NCBI GenBank assembly: GCA_027491255.1
Contig: JAIXWM010000082.1
Location: 1-64,000, forward strand
Direction of reading: 5' to 3'
DNA: 64,000 nt
Origin: Rubrivivax sp.
GTDB taxonomy: Bacteria > Pseudomonadota > Gammaproteobacteria > Burkholderiales > Burkholderiaceae_C
The notes under the pieces: generated by a model
Told to the model about the DNA's origin: nothing
The model's database searches: none
Seen by the model: only the letters and a program-made list of their open reading frames with translations
Shown here: piece after piece, positions 19,071-30,489 of the stretch
Position numbering within the stretch: the first letter of the stretch is position 1
How the letters are laid out: each line of letters starts with the position of its first letter
Position numbers and translations under genes: made by a program

Positions 19071-19991
19071 TCATCCGCCCGGGTGGAAGGGACGCCCCAG
19101 CGAGGCCGGCATGTTGATGCGGATCCACAAGGGGTTGCGGCTGATCAGCGCCAGCACGACGATGGTGGCCAGGTAGGGCAGCATGGCCAGCAGCTGGCTG
19201 GCGATCTGAACCCCCATGCCCTGCAGCGTGAACTGCAGCATCGTCACCCCGCCGAAGAGGTAGGCGCCCAGCAGCACCCGACCCGGGCGCCAGGTCGCGA
19301 ACGTCGTCAGCGCAAGAGCGATCCAGCCCCGACCGGCCACCAGCCCCTCGACCCACATCGGTGCATAGACCACCGACAGGAAGGCCCCGCCCACGCCGCA
19401 CAGCGCGCCGCCGGCCACCACCGCGGCCAGCCGGATCCAGCGCACCGGGTAGCCCAGCGCGTGCGCCGATTCGGGTGACTCGCCCACCGAGCGCAGCACC
19501 AGGCCGGCGCGCGTGCGGTAGAGGAACCAGGCACAGAGCAGCACCAGGGCCACCGTCGCGTAGGCCATCGGGTGCTGCTTGAAGAAGGCATCGCCGAAGA
19601 AAGGCAGATCCGCCAGAACCGGCACCTCGTAGGCCATCTGGTCCTCGAGCTTCTTGCCGGTGTAGGCCTGGCCGATGAAGGCCGACAGGCCGGCACCGAA
19701 CAGCGACAGCGCCAGGCCGGTGGCGTACTGGTTGGTGTTGAGCCAGATCACCAGCACGCCGAACACCGCCGCCGCCACGCCACCGACGAGCGCGCCGACA
19801 CCGAAGGCCAGCAGGTCGCTGCCGGTGGCCAGCGCGGCGGCGAAGCCCGCCACGGCGGCCATCAGCATCATCCCCTCGGCGCCCAGGTTCAGCACGCCCG
19901 CCTTCTCGTTGAGCAGCAGGCCCAGGCCGGCCAGGGCCACCGTCGTGCCCGAAGCGATGGTGGCCGCCAGCAGCAGCGCGAACTCGTTCAC
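19071..19991 (-). CDS. ABC transporter permease 2 (nucleoside/purine importer)
   Basis: 306-aa inner-membrane permease of the BPD_transp_2 family (YufQ/NupQ-like), with eight to ten membrane helices. The conserved LLNEKAGVLNLGAEGMML segment is the family hallmark, and GESPESAHALGYPV is the cytoplasmic coupling region. It starts at a GTG that overlaps the stop of permease 1 as GTGA, so the two are translationally coupled. Together with permease 1 it forms the heterodimeric channel. Confidence 0.92.
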   Translation of the reverse strand: MNEFALLLAATIASGTTVALAGLGLLLNEKAGVLNLGAEGMMLMAAVAGFAAALATGSDLLAFGVGALVGGVAAAVFGVLVIWLNTNQYATGLALSLFGAGLSAFIGQAYTGKKLEDQMAYEVPVLADLPFFGDAFFKQHPMAYATVALVLLCAWFLYRTRAGLVLRSVGESPESAHALGYPVRWIRLAAVVAGGALCGVGGAFLSVVYAPMWVEGLVAGRGWIALALTTFATWRPGRVLLGAYLFGGVTMLQFTLQGMGVQIASQLLAMLPYLATIVVLALISRNPLWIRINMPASLGRPFHPGG

Positions 19992-21085
19992 TGGACGGCC
20001 CCCCTGGAAGGCATGCGCCGGCCTTGCCAGCGCAGGCGGTAGGCGATCAGCGTGTCGCAGGCCAGCAGCAGGAAAAGCAGCAGGCCCTGGAACACCCCGG
20101 TCAACGCGTTGGGCAGCCCGATGCGCGACTGCGCGAGCTCGCCGCCGATCAGCAGCATCGACAGCAGGATGCCCGCCAGCAGGATGCCCACCGGGTGCAG
20201 GCGACCGACGAAGGCGACGATGATCGCGGTGAAGCCGTAGCCGGTGGAGACATGCGGCGTCAGCTGGCGCAGCGGCCCGGCAGCCTCCATCGCGCCGGCC
20301 AGCCCGGCCATGCCGCCGGAGACCAGCAGCGCCGTCCACAGCGCGCTGCGCGACGAGAAGCCCGCATAACGCGCCGCCGCCGGCGCCAGCCCCCCCACCT
20401 GCAGCTGGTAGCCGCGCCAGGAGCGGAACAGGAAGAACCAGAACACGACGACGGCCACCAGCGCCACCACCGCGCCCCAGTGCAGGCGCATGCCGCGCGC
20501 GATCGGCAGCAGCCAGGTGCTGGGGTCGAAGCTCGGCGTCTGCGGGAAGTTGAAACCCTTGGGGTCCTTCCAGGGGCCGAACACCAGGTAGTTCAGCAGC
20601 TGCTGCGCCACGTAGACCAGCATCAGGCTGACCAGGATCTCGCTGGCGTTGAAGCGGTCGCGCAGCAAGGCCGTCAACCCCGCCCACAGCATGCCGCCCA
20701 GCACGCCGGCGGCCAGCACCAGCGGCGCATAGGCGCCACGCGGCCCGGTGAAGCCGGCCTCGGCCAGCCACAGCGCCATGCCGCCGCCGGCGATCGCGCC
20801 CAGCAGCAACTGGCCTTCGGCGCCGATGTTCCAGACATTGCTGCGGTAGCACACCGCCAGGCCCAGCGCGCACAGCACCAGCGGGGTGGCCTTCAGCAGC
20901 ACCTCGGTCACCGGCCGCAGGCCGTTCAGCGGCTCGACGAAGAACATGGCCAGGCCGCGCACCGGGTCCTTGCCGAGTGCGACGAACAGCAGCGCCGCGA
21001 TGGCCGCGGTCAGCGCCAGCGCGATCAGCGGCGAGGCCAGCGACATCGCCATCGAGGGCTGGGCACGGGGTTCGAGGCGCAGCAT
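19988..21085 (-). CDS. ABC transporter permease 1 (nucleoside/purine importer)
   Basis: 365-aa inner-membrane permease of the BPD_transp_2 family (YufP/NupP-like). It has the family motif YRSNVWNIGAEGQLLLGA and the coupling-helix region QVGGLAPAAARYAGF followed by GGMAGLAGAMEAAG. The start at 21085 (MLRLEPRAQ) is chosen because the longer frame to 21166 overlaps the ATPase gene end; the gap to that gene is then 23 bp. Partner of permease 2. Confidence 0.92.
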   Translation of the reverse strand: MLRLEPRAQPSMAMSLASPLIALALTAAIAALLFVALGKDPVRGLAMFFVEPLNGLRPVTEVLLKATPLVLCALGLAVCYRSNVWNIGAEGQLLLGAIAGGGMALWLAEAGFTGPRGAYAPLVLAAGVLGGMLWAGLTALLRDRFNASEILVSLMLVYVAQQLLNYLVFGPWKDPKGFNFPQTPSFDPSTWLLPIARGMRLHWGAVVALVAVVVFWFFLFRSWRGYQLQVGGLAPAAARYAGFSSRSALWTALLVSGGMAGLAGAMEAAGPLRQLTPHVSTGYGFTAIIVAFVGRLHPVGILLAGILLSMLLIGGELAQSRIGLPNALTGVFQGLLLFLLLACDTLIAYRLRWQGRRMPSRGAVQ

Positions 21086-21108
21086 CGGTCTGGGATCCTG
21101 GTTCTTCG

Positions 21109-22632
21109 TCAGTTCGTCGCAGGCGCGGCGGCCGAAGGCGCTGCGTCCCACAGCCCCGACATCCACAGCCCGATCTGCTCGACCGTGGCCTGCGCCACCG
21201 GCACCGAGGGTGACAGGCGCCCGCGCGCGATCACGTGCAGGCGGTCGCTCAGCTCGAACAGCTCCTCGAGCTCCTCGCTGACGACGAGCACGGCGCAGCC
21301 GGCGTCACGCAGCGCCAGCAGCTCGGCACGGATCTGGCTGGCAGCGCCGACATCCACGCCCCAGGTCGGCTGCGAGACGACGAGCACACGCGGCCGGGCA
21401 TCGATCTCGCGCCCGACGATGAACTTCTGCAGGTTGCCGCCCGACAGCGAGCGCGCCGCCGCCTGCGGCCCGCCGGCCTTGACCTTGAAGCGCTCGATCA
21501 GCGCGGCGGCCTGCGTGCGCATCGCGCCGGTGCGCAGCCAGCCGGCGCGGCCGAGTGCCTCGCTGCGCGTCAGCAGCGTGTTGTGCGCCAGGCTCATCGT
21601 CGGCACGGCGCCACGGCCCAGGCGCTCCTCGGGCACGAAGTGCAGGCCCTGGGCGCGCCGCGCGCGCGGGCCGGCACGGCCCACCGGCGCGCCGAACAGG
21701 CGCACCGCATCGGGGTCGGCACGCACATCCTCGCCCGACAGCGCGGCCATCAGCTCCTGCTGGCCATTGCCCGAGACCCCGGCGATGCCGACGATCTCGC
21801 CGCAGCGCAGTTGCAGGTTCACCCCGTCGAGCGCGGTGCCGAAGGGCGAATCGCTGGCCAGCGTCAGCCCGCTCACCTCCAGCGCCAGCTCGCCCGGGGC
21901 CGAAGGGCGGTGCTGCAGCGGCGGGGGCTCGGCACCGATCATCAGGCGCGACAGGCTGGCGTTGGTCTGCTGGGTCGGATCGACCTCGCCGGTGACGCGC
22001 CCGCCGCGCAGCACCGTGCAGTGGTGGCACAGCGCGCGGATCTCGTCGAGCTTGTGGCTGATGTAGAGAATGGAGCAGCCGCTGGCGGCGAGCTGGCGCA
22101 GCGTCACGAAGAGCTTGTCGACCGCCTGCGGCGTGAGCACCGAGGTCGGTTCGTCCAGGATCAGCAGCTGCGGGCCGGTCAGCAGCGCGCGCACGATCTC
22201 CACGCGCTGGCGCTCGCCCACCGACAGCGAGTGCACCGGGCGCTGCGCGTCGACCTCGAGCCCGTAGCTGCCGGCGACCTCGACGATGCGGCGGCTGACC
22301 TCGGACAGCGACAGCGAGCGGTCGAGTCCGAGCCAGACGTTCTCGGCCACGGTCAGCGTGTCGAACAGGCTGAAGTGCTGGTAGACCATGCTGATGCCCA
22401 GCGCCCGCGCCGCCGCGGGGCTGGCCACCTGCACCGGCTGGCCGTTGAAGCGCACCGCGCCCTCGTCGGGCCGCACCGCACCGTAGATGATCTTCATCAG
22501 CGTGCTCTTGCCCGCGCCGTTCTCACCGAGCACGGCGTGGATCTCGCCGGGCTTGACGCGCAGGCTCACGCGGTCATTGGCCTTGACCGCGGGATATTGC
22601 TTGCTGATGTTCTCGAGTTCGAGCCGGTACAT
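21109..22632 (-). CDS. ABC transporter ATPase with two nucleotide-binding domains
   Basis: 507-aa cytoplasmic energising subunit of the sugar/nucleoside importer class (MglA/NupO-like). The first domain has Walker A GENGAGKST (36-44), signature LSVGERQRVEI and Walker B LLILDEPTSVLTP. The second has a degenerate Walker A GVSGNGQQEL, signature LSGGNLQK and VVSQPTWGVDVGA, as is normal for this class. The start at 22632 is ATG; the frame is open to 22764 inside the guanine deaminase gene. It lies 28 bp after guaD. Confidence 0.93.
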   Translation of the reverse strand: MYRLELENISKQYPAVKANDRVSLRVKPGEIHAVLGENGAGKSTLMKIIYGAVRPDEGAVRFNGQPVQVASPAAARALGISMVYQHFSLFDTLTVAENVWLGLDRSLSLSEVSRRIVEVAGSYGLEVDAQRPVHSLSVGERQRVEIVRALLTGPQLLILDEPTSVLTPQAVDKLFVTLRQLAASGCSILYISHKLDEIRALCHHCTVLRGGRVTGEVDPTQQTNASLSRLMIGAEPPPLQHRPSAPGELALEVSGLTLASDSPFGTALDGVNLQLRCGEIVGIAGVSGNGQQELMAALSGEDVRADPDAVRLFGAPVGRAGPRARRAQGLHFVPEERLGRGAVPTMSLAHNTLLTRSEALGRAGWLRTGAMRTQAAALIERFKVKAGGPQAAARSLSGGNLQKFIVGREIDARPRVLVVSQPTWGVDVGAASQIRAELLALRDAGCAVLVVSEELEELFELSDRLHVIARGRLSPSVPVAQATVEQIGLWMSGLWDAAPSAAAPATN

Positions 22633-22660
22633 GAGGAACTGGGGGACGGGATGGCCGCGT

Positions 22661-24016
22661 TCAAGACGGAGCGTAACCTGCCGCGGGCATCCGCCGACCG
22701 GCGACCCGGGTTTCCACGAGGTCGCGCTCGTCGCCGGAGGTGATCCACGCGAAAAGCCTGTCATGCAAGTCCCGCGCCACCTGCTGACGCCGCCGCGCGG
22801 CCGGGGTGCTCGCCCAGCGCCAAACGCACAGGTCGGCCGTGGCGCCGACCTCGAGCGAGCCGATCTCGTGCCCCAGCGTCAGCGCCCGTGCCGCGCCGCG
22901 CGTGGCCGCATGCAGCAGCGCATGGGCCGTCACACGCCGTCCGGCACAGGCCTGCACCTTGTAGGCGTCCAGCAGCGTGCGGCGCATCGACAGGCTGGTG
23001 CCGCCGCCGACATCGCTGGCGATGCTGACGGCCACGCCGGCCTGGCGCGCCGCCGCCCAGTCGAACAGGCCGCTGCCGAGGAAGAGGTTGGAACTCGGAC
23101 AGAAGGCGATCTGCGCCCCGGCCGCGGCCAGGCGCGCGCGGTCCTCGGCGTCGAGCCAGATGCCGTGGGCCAGGATGGCGCGCTCGTTCAACAGGCCGAA
23201 GCGCTCGTAGACGTCGAGGTAGCTGCGCGCGGCGGGGAAGAGCTCGCGCACCCAGCGCACCTCGTCGACGTTCTCGGCCACATGGGTCTGCAGGTACAGG
23301 CCGGGGTGCTCGGCCAGCAGCCGGCCGGCCATCGCCAATTGCGCGTCGGTGGAGGTGGGCGCGAAGCGCGGCGTCACCGCGTAGGCGATGCGGCCGCGGC
23401 CATGCCAGCGCTCGATCAGCACGCGGCAGTCGCGCTCGGCGCCGTCGACGTCGTCGCACAGCGCCGGCGGCGCGTGGCGGTCCATCAGGATCTTGCCGCC
23501 CACCAGCCGCATGCCGCGAGCATGCGCAGCCTCGAAAAGCGCATGCGCCGAGACCGCGTGCACGCTCGGAAACACGCAGGCCGAGGTGGTGCCATGGGCC
23601 AGCAACGCGTCGGTGAAGAGCTCGGCCGTGCGGCGCGCGTGCTCGGCGTCGGCCATGCGCTGCTCGGCCGGGAAGGTGTGCGTGGCCAGCCAGTCCAGCA
23701 GCTGCGTGCCCCAGGCCCCGATGACGTCGAGCTGGGCGCTGTGCACATGGGTGTCGACGAAGCCAGGCAGCACGAGGCAGCCGCGGTGATCGACCCGCTC
23801 CCAGCCCTCGGACGGGGCCTCGGTCTGGGCGCCGACGATGCGGCCGTCCTCGATGAGCAGCCAGTGATCAGGACGCCAGCGCACGCCATCGGCATCGGGC
23901 ACGTCCAGGGCCGGATCGGCGGTGTAGTCCAGCAGGTCGCCGCGCAGCGCCATGCGTGCGGGCAAGGCGGTGGGCCCCGCAGCGTCAAGCACGAGGTCTT
24001 TCGATGAGGTCACCAT
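22661..24016 (-). CDS. guaD: Guanine deaminase
   Basis: Zinc amidohydrolase that converts guanine to xanthine and ammonia. It is 451 aa, normal for the family. The metal-binding motif is PGFVDTHVHSAQ (His90, His92); further ligands are in THVAENVDEV, LAHGIWLD and SDVGGGTSLSM. The start at 24016 (MVTSSKDLV) is chosen; the frame is open to 24088 over the LysR gene end. It heads the minus-strand transporter genes, coupling guanine uptake to its deamination. Xanthine then goes to the divergent xdhABC genes. 8-oxoguanine deaminase is a less likely alternative. Confidence 0.9.
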   Translation of the reverse strand: MVTSSKDLVLDAAGPTALPARMALRGDLLDYTADPALDVPDADGVRWRPDHWLLIEDGRIVGAQTEAPSEGWERVDHRGCLVLPGFVDTHVHSAQLDVIGAWGTQLLDWLATHTFPAEQRMADAEHARRTAELFTDALLAHGTTSACVFPSVHAVSAHALFEAAHARGMRLVGGKILMDRHAPPALCDDVDGAERDCRVLIERWHGRGRIAYAVTPRFAPTSTDAQLAMAGRLLAEHPGLYLQTHVAENVDEVRWVRELFPAARSYLDVYERFGLLNERAILAHGIWLDAEDRARLAAAGAQIAFCPSSNLFLGSGLFDWAAARQAGVAVSIASDVGGGTSLSMRRTLLDAYKVQACAGRRVTAHALLHAATRGAARALTLGHEIGSLEVGATADLCVWRWASTPAARRRQQVARDLHDRLFAWITSGDERDLVETRVAGRRMPAAGYAPS

Positions 24017-24062
24017 GGCTGCAGGGGATGGCGTCTTGCCGCTGGGCCTGTTGTGCGTGAGC

Positions 24063-25085
24063 TCAGGGCGCCACCGCGCCTTGGGCACGGGGCGCTGCGG
24101 CCGAGCCGTCGGCGGCCAGCTCGCGCGCGACGTCGCGCACCTGCTCGCGCACCCAACGCCAGGCCGGCGCCGCGTGCGTGCGGTCGTGCCAGAGCTGGTA
24201 GTAGCTCATCGGTGGGAATTCCACGGGGCACGGCACGATCTGCAGCACCGGGCTGCCCGGCGCCGCAGCCAGGGGCCCGGGCGGCAGGGCGCAGAAGCGC
24301 TCACAGAAGCGCCGTCCGGTCGTCAGCACCAGCCGGGTGCGCGCGACCATGGCGGGGATGAGGCTGAAGTGGGCTGCGCGCACGGCCAGGCGGCGGCGCA
24401 GGCCACGCGCCTGCAGGTGCTCATCGATCACGCCGGGCGCGCCCGCGTGCAGCGGCGTGGGCGCCACATGCTCGGCCTGCAGGTAGCGTTCCAGCGTCCA
24501 TGCCCGCGGTTGGCGAGCGGCCGGGTGGTCAGCGGCCACCAGGCAGACGACCTCGTCAGTCGTCAGCCGTCCCAGATGGAGTTCGCCCGGCGGTTGCAAC
24601 CAGTTGCCGACGACGAGATCGACCTCGCCCGCCGCGAGCTTGCGCCGGTAGTCGAACTCGGCCGACAGCGGGTGCAGTTCCACCTGCAGGCCCGGCGCCG
24701 CCGACTTCAGCCGCGCCACCAGACCGGGCAGGAACCAGGGGTCGAGGTAGTCGCTCGCGGCAATACGCACGCTCATGGTGCTCGACGCGGGCTCGAAGGC
24801 GCCGCTGCGCTGGGCGGGGGAGAACAGACGCTCGGCCTCGCGCAGCAGACGCTGCGCCGGCTCCAGCAGCCCGAGCGCGGTGTCGGTGGGCGCCAGCCCG
24901 CGGCCCGACCGCACCAGCAGCGGGTCACCCGTCAGCGCGCGAAGACGACGCAATTGCGCGCTCACCACCGGCTGCGAACTGTGCAGGCGCACGGCCGCGC
25001 GCGAAACGCTGCGTTCAGAAACCACCGTGTGCAGAACCTTGACCAGATGAAGGTCGATGTTCGGTGAAGAATCCGGTCCTGGCAT
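24063..25085 (-). CDS. LysR-family regulator of the purine island
   Basis: 340-aa transcription factor. Residues about 9-65 form the winged helix-turn-helix (SVSRAAVRLHSSQPVVSAQL RR-type segment), and the rest is a periplasmic-binding-like effector domain. The C-terminus has PPMSYYQLWHDRTH typical of the NodD/NahR/PcpR-like branch of LysR proteins. It is divergent from xdhA with a 71-bp shared control region, and upstream of guaD on the same strand with a 46-bp gap. Regulation of xdh and probably of the guaD-transporter operon by a purine intermediate is inferred from this position. Confidence 0.85.
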   Translation of the reverse strand: MPGPDSSPNIDLHLVKVLHTVVSERSVSRAAVRLHSSQPVVSAQLRRLRALTGDPLLVRSGRGLAPTDTALGLLEPAQRLLREAERLFSPAQRSGAFEPASSTMSVRIAASDYLDPWFLPGLVARLKSAAPGLQVELHPLSAEFDYRRKLAAGEVDLVVGNWLQPPGELHLGRLTTDEVVCLVAADHPAARQPRAWTLERYLQAEHVAPTPLHAGAPGVIDEHLQARGLRRRLAVRAAHFSLIPAMVARTRLVLTTGRRFCERFCALPPGPLAAAPGSPVLQIVPCPVEFPPMSYYQLWHDRTHAAPAWRWVREQVRDVARELAADGSAAAPRAQGAVAP

Positions 25086-25124
25086 AAGCGACCGATTATC
25101 TATACCTTCTGCATACGCGCATGC
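25084..25124. promoter_or_regulatory. Candidate LysR operator region between lysR and xdhA
   Basis: The short intergenic region holds ATAA-N8-TTAT (25084-25099), an inverted repeat with the T-N11-A form expected for LysR proteins, and GCAT-ACGCGC-ATGC (25111-25124). The stretch is AT-rich compared with its surroundings and also contains TATACC. The exact promoters cannot be assigned. Confidence 0.4.
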
Positions 25125-25156
25125 CAAGCCACGGCACCATGCCCTATCTTCCGATC

Positions 25157-26778
<1,622 letters not shown>

Positions 26779-26782
<4 letters not shown>

Positions 26783-29157
26783 ACCAAGGCGTTGAAGCTG
26801 CGCCCCAGACACCTGAGCCTGTCGAGCGGGCGCCCTGGGGTGTGGTCGGCCGTGCGCTGGCGCACGAATCGGCACACCTGCACGTGGCCGGCGCGGCCGC
26901 CTACACCGACGACCTGCCCGAGCTGGCCGGAACGCTGCACTGCGCCCTCGGGCTGTCGCCCGTGGCGCACGGCACGCTGCGCGGCGTCGACGTCGACGCG
27001 CTGCGCGCCCTGCCCGGCGTCGTCGACGTGCTGACCGCGCGCGACATCCCCGGCGTCAACGACTGCGGCCCCATCGTCCACGACGACCCGGTGCTCGCCG
27101 ACGGCACCGTGCACTACCTCGGACAGCCGGTCTTCGCCGTGATCGCGACCACCCGCGACCTCGCCAGGCGCGCCGCGGCGCGCGCGCGCGACGTGCTGCG
27201 CATCGACCCCCTGCCTGCGGTGCTCACCCCCCGCGAGGCGCACGAGCGCGGGCAGCATCTGGGCACGCCGATGGCGCTGGCGCGCGAATCCGCGCCGGGC
27301 GGCACGCGACGCGCCATCGACAGCGCGCCGCACCGCCGCCGCGGCAGCTTCGTGCTCGGCGGGCAGGAGCAGTTCTACCTGGAGGGCCAGATCTGCTGCG
27401 CCGTGCCGCTGGAAGACGGCGCGATGAAGGTCCACAGCTCGACCCAACACCCGAGCGAGATGCAGCATGTGGTCGCGCACGCCTTGCGGCTGCCGGCACA
27501 CAAGGTGCAGGTGGAGTGCAGGCGCATGGGCGGCGGCTTTGGCGGCAAGGAGTCGCAGTCGGCGCTGTTCTGCGCCGTCGCGGCCGTGGCAGCGCGGCGG
27601 CTCGTCCGCCCGGTCAAGCTGCGCGTGGACCGGGACGACGACTTCATGATCACCGGCCGGCGCCACGGCTTCGAGTTCGACTACGAGGTCGGCTACGACG
27701 AGGCGGGTCGCATCCTCGGCGCCGAGGTGCTGATGATCTGCAATGCGGGCTTCTCCACCGACCTCTCGCCGGCGGTGCTGACGCGCGCCATCTGCCACTT
27801 CGACAACGCCTACTGGCTGCCCGAGGTCTCGATACGCGGCGTGCTCGTGCGCACGAACACACAGAGCAACACCGCCTTCCGCGGCTTCGGCGGCCCGCAG
27901 GGCGCGCTGGCGATCGAGGTCATCGTCGACGAGATCGCGCGCGCGCTCGGCCGCGACGCGCTCGAGGTGCGGCGCACGAACTACTACGCCGAGAAGCCCG
28001 GCGCGGGCTGCGACGTCACGCCCTACCGCCAGCCCGTGGCGGACAACGTCATCCACGCGCTGACCGACGAACTCGAGCGCACGAGCGACTACCGCGCGCG
28101 CCGCGAGGCCGTGGCGCGCTTCAACGCCTCGAGTCCGGTGCTGAAGAAGGGCCTCGCGCTGACGCCGGTGAAGTTCGGCATCTCCTTCAACGTCAGCCAC
28201 TTCAACCAGGCCGGGGCGCTGGTGCACGTGTACACCGACGGCTCGGTGCTGGTGAACCACGGCGGCACCGAGATGGGCCAGGGCCTGAACACCAAGGTGG
28301 CCCAGGTGGTGGCGCACGAACTCGGGCTGCCGCTGCAGCGGGTGCGCTGCACGGCCACCGACACGAGCAAGGTCGCCAACACCTCGGCCACTGCGGCCTC
28401 CACCGGCAGCGACCTCAACGGCAAGGCGGCGCAGGCTGCGGCGCGCCAGGTGCGAGAGCGGCTCGCGGCGTTCTGGGTCGCAAGCCTCGCGCCGGCCGCG
28501 CAGGCGCAGGCCGAGGACGTCGTCTTCGCCGACGGCGAGCTGCGCTGCGGCCCGCACGGGGCGCGCTTCGACGACATCGTGGCCCAGGCCTACCTGGCGC
28601 GGGTGCAGCTGTGGAGCGATGGCTACTACGCCACGCCCGGTCTGCACTGGGACCGCGCCACGCTCACCGGACACCCTTTCCACTACTTCGCCTACGGCGC
28701 GGCGGTCAGCGAGGTGCTGGTGGACACGCTGACGGGGGAGATGCGGCTGCTGCGCGCCGACCTGCTGCATGACGTGGGGCGCTCGCTGAACCCGGCCATC
28801 GACATCGGACAGGTCGAGGGCGCCTATGTGCAGGGCCTGGGCTGGCTGACCTGCGAGGAACTGGTCTGGCACCCCAAGACCGGCGCCTTGCTGACGCATG
28901 CGCCCAGCACCTACAAGATCCCGACGGCCAACGACGTGCCGGCGGATTTCCGCACCGCCCTCTTCGACCAGCCCTGCGCCGTCGACAGCATCCACCGCAG
29001 CAAGGCCGTGGGCGAGCCGCCGCTGTTGCTGGCTTTCTCGGCCTTCCTCGCCGTCCGCGACGCGGTCTCGGCCGCCGGCGGGCACCGCTCCCATCCGCCG
29101 CTGACGGCGCCCGCCACGCCCGAGGCCGTGTTGCGGGCCGTGAATGCGGTGGTGTAA
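26779..29157 (+). CDS. xdhB: Xanthine dehydrogenase, molybdopterin-binding subunit
   Basis: 792-aa catalytic subunit that oxidises hypoxanthine and xanthine to urate. Cofactor-binding motifs are GGGFGGKESQS, NTAFRGFGGPQGA and TEMGQGLNTKVAQV; the catalytic glutamate is in SKAVGEPPLLLA near the C-terminus. It starts at 26779 by ATGA overlap with xdhA; the longer open frame upstream lies inside xdhA. Followed by xdhC after 251 bp that contain a hairpin. Confidence 0.96.
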
Positions 29158-29348
29158 GGGGTGCGCACGGGCTGGCGAAGGCAGGCGCGGACCTCGCAGG
29201 GCGTCGGGCGCGACCACCCGTGCGGCGGCCCATGCTCGCGGGAGCAGGCCCCGGCGGGCGTGCAGCGCCTCGTCCACACCGGGCCGCGGAGCCGCCGCGT
29301 CGGCGAACGCGGGTGGGGCCTGCGCCCTGACGACCACGCCCGGCGCCC

Positions 29349-29368
29349 TGCCGGCATGTTGGCCGGCA
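29349..29368 (+). terminator. Hairpin in the xdhB-xdhC gap
   Basis: TGCCGGC-ATGTTG-GCCGGCA forms a 7-bp perfect stem 40 bp before xdhC. There is no T-tract. It may weaken read-through so that less of the XdhC maturation factor is made than of the enzyme subunits. Confidence 0.35.
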
Positions 29369-29408
29369 GTCGTTCGTCAGCACATCGGCCCTGACCGCGG
29401 CCTTCGAA

Positions 29409-30305
29409 ATGCCTTCATCCCGCCCGAGCGCTGACGACCCTCGCACCACAGCCCGCGCCGCCCTGGCCCGCGGCGAGGCTGCTGTGGTGGTCGAGGTCGT
29501 GCTGGCACGCGGCTCGGTGCCGCGGGGGCGGGGAACGCGCATGCTCGTCACGGCTGCGGCCGTGGCAGGAACGATCGGCGGCGGGCACCTGGAGTTGAAG
29601 GCGATCGAGTCGGCACGGCGCCGGCTGCAGCGCCCCTGCGGCCCGGACACCGGGCAGACCTCCCGGCCTGCGCAGGCGCTTGTCGACACCGAGCATTTCC
29701 CGCTCGGCCCGGCGCTGGGCCAGTGCTGCGGCGGCGCGGTGACCCTGCGCTACCTGACGCTGGACGCCGCACTGCTGGCGGCCTGGCCCGACCTGCCGCC
29801 GCGATTCCATCTGCAACTCTACGGCGCAGGACACGTGGGCCGCGCCCTGGTGCAGGTGCTGCGCGGCGTGCCCTGCGCCGTGCAGTGGATCGACGAGCGG
29901 GAAGATCAATTCCCGCCGCCGGACCCCGGCGAGGACAGCGGTGGCGGCGGCACGGCGCGCATCGAGCGGGTCTGCGTCGAACCCGTCGAGGCCGAGGTCG
30001 CCGCCGCGCCGCCCGGTGCGAGCTTTCTCGTGCTGACGCACAGCCACGACCTGGACCTGCGCATCTGCGAAGCCATCCTGCGGCGCGGCGACTTCGGCTT
30101 CCTCGGCCTGATCGGCAGCCGCACCAAGCGCGCCCGCTTCGTCAGCCGCCTGACCCAACGCGGCCTGCCCGCGGCCCTGGTCGAGCGCATCGCCTGCCCG
30201 ATCGGCCTGCCCGGCCTCGAAGGCAAGGAACCGGGCGTGATCGCGGTGGCGGCGGTGGCGCAGTTGCTGGCGTTGCATCCCGAGCCGCAGGCGGATCGCG
30301 CCTGA
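29409..30305 (+). CDS. xdhC: Xanthine dehydrogenase accessory protein XdhC
   Basis: 298-aa cytoplasmic chaperone that binds molybdenum cofactor, helps its sulfuration and inserts it into XdhB. The N-terminal XdhC/CoxI domain has SVPRGRGTRMLV, GTIGGGHLE and the cofactor-linked LGQCCGGAV. The C-terminal Rossmann domain begins LYGAGHVGRALVQVL and includes LGLIGSRTKRARF. The ATG at 29409 is used. It completes the xdhABC set and is followed by a hairpin. Confidence 0.94.
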   Translation: MPSSRPSADDPRTTARAALARGEAAVVVEVVLARGSVPRGRGTRMLVTAAAVAGTIGGGHLELKAIESARRRLQRPCGPDTGQTSRPAQALVDTEHFPLGPALGQCCGGAVTLRYLTLDAALLAAWPDLPPRFHLQLYGAGHVGRALVQVLRGVPCAVQWIDEREDQFPPPDPGEDSGGGGTARIERVCVEPVEAEVAAAPPGASFLVLTHSHDLDLRICEAILRRGDFGFLGLIGSRTKRARFVSRLTQRGLPAALVERIACPIGLPGLEGKEPGVIAVAAVAQLLALHPEPQADRA

Positions 30306-30439
30306 GGTCGTCGATGCACACGTCGACACCGACCTCGTCAGGGTCGCACTGCGAAGCCCGCGCGGAGCATCGGCCGCCCGGGACCTCGCGGCTCTGGATG
30401 GACAGGTAAACAACCTACCGGTCAGGGAACTCGGTTACC

Positions 30440-30459
30440 GGCGCACGAAGCAGTGCGCC
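30440..30459. terminator. Bidirectional terminator between xdhC and the RidA-like gene
   Basis: GGCGCAC-GAAGCA-GTGCGCC forms a perfect 7-bp stem between two convergent genes, 134 bp after xdhC and 30 bp after the RidA-like stop. T-tracts are weak on both sides. Confidence 0.5.
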
Positions 30460-30489
30460 CGATGGAAGCGCCCCCAAAGGCTCGGCCGC

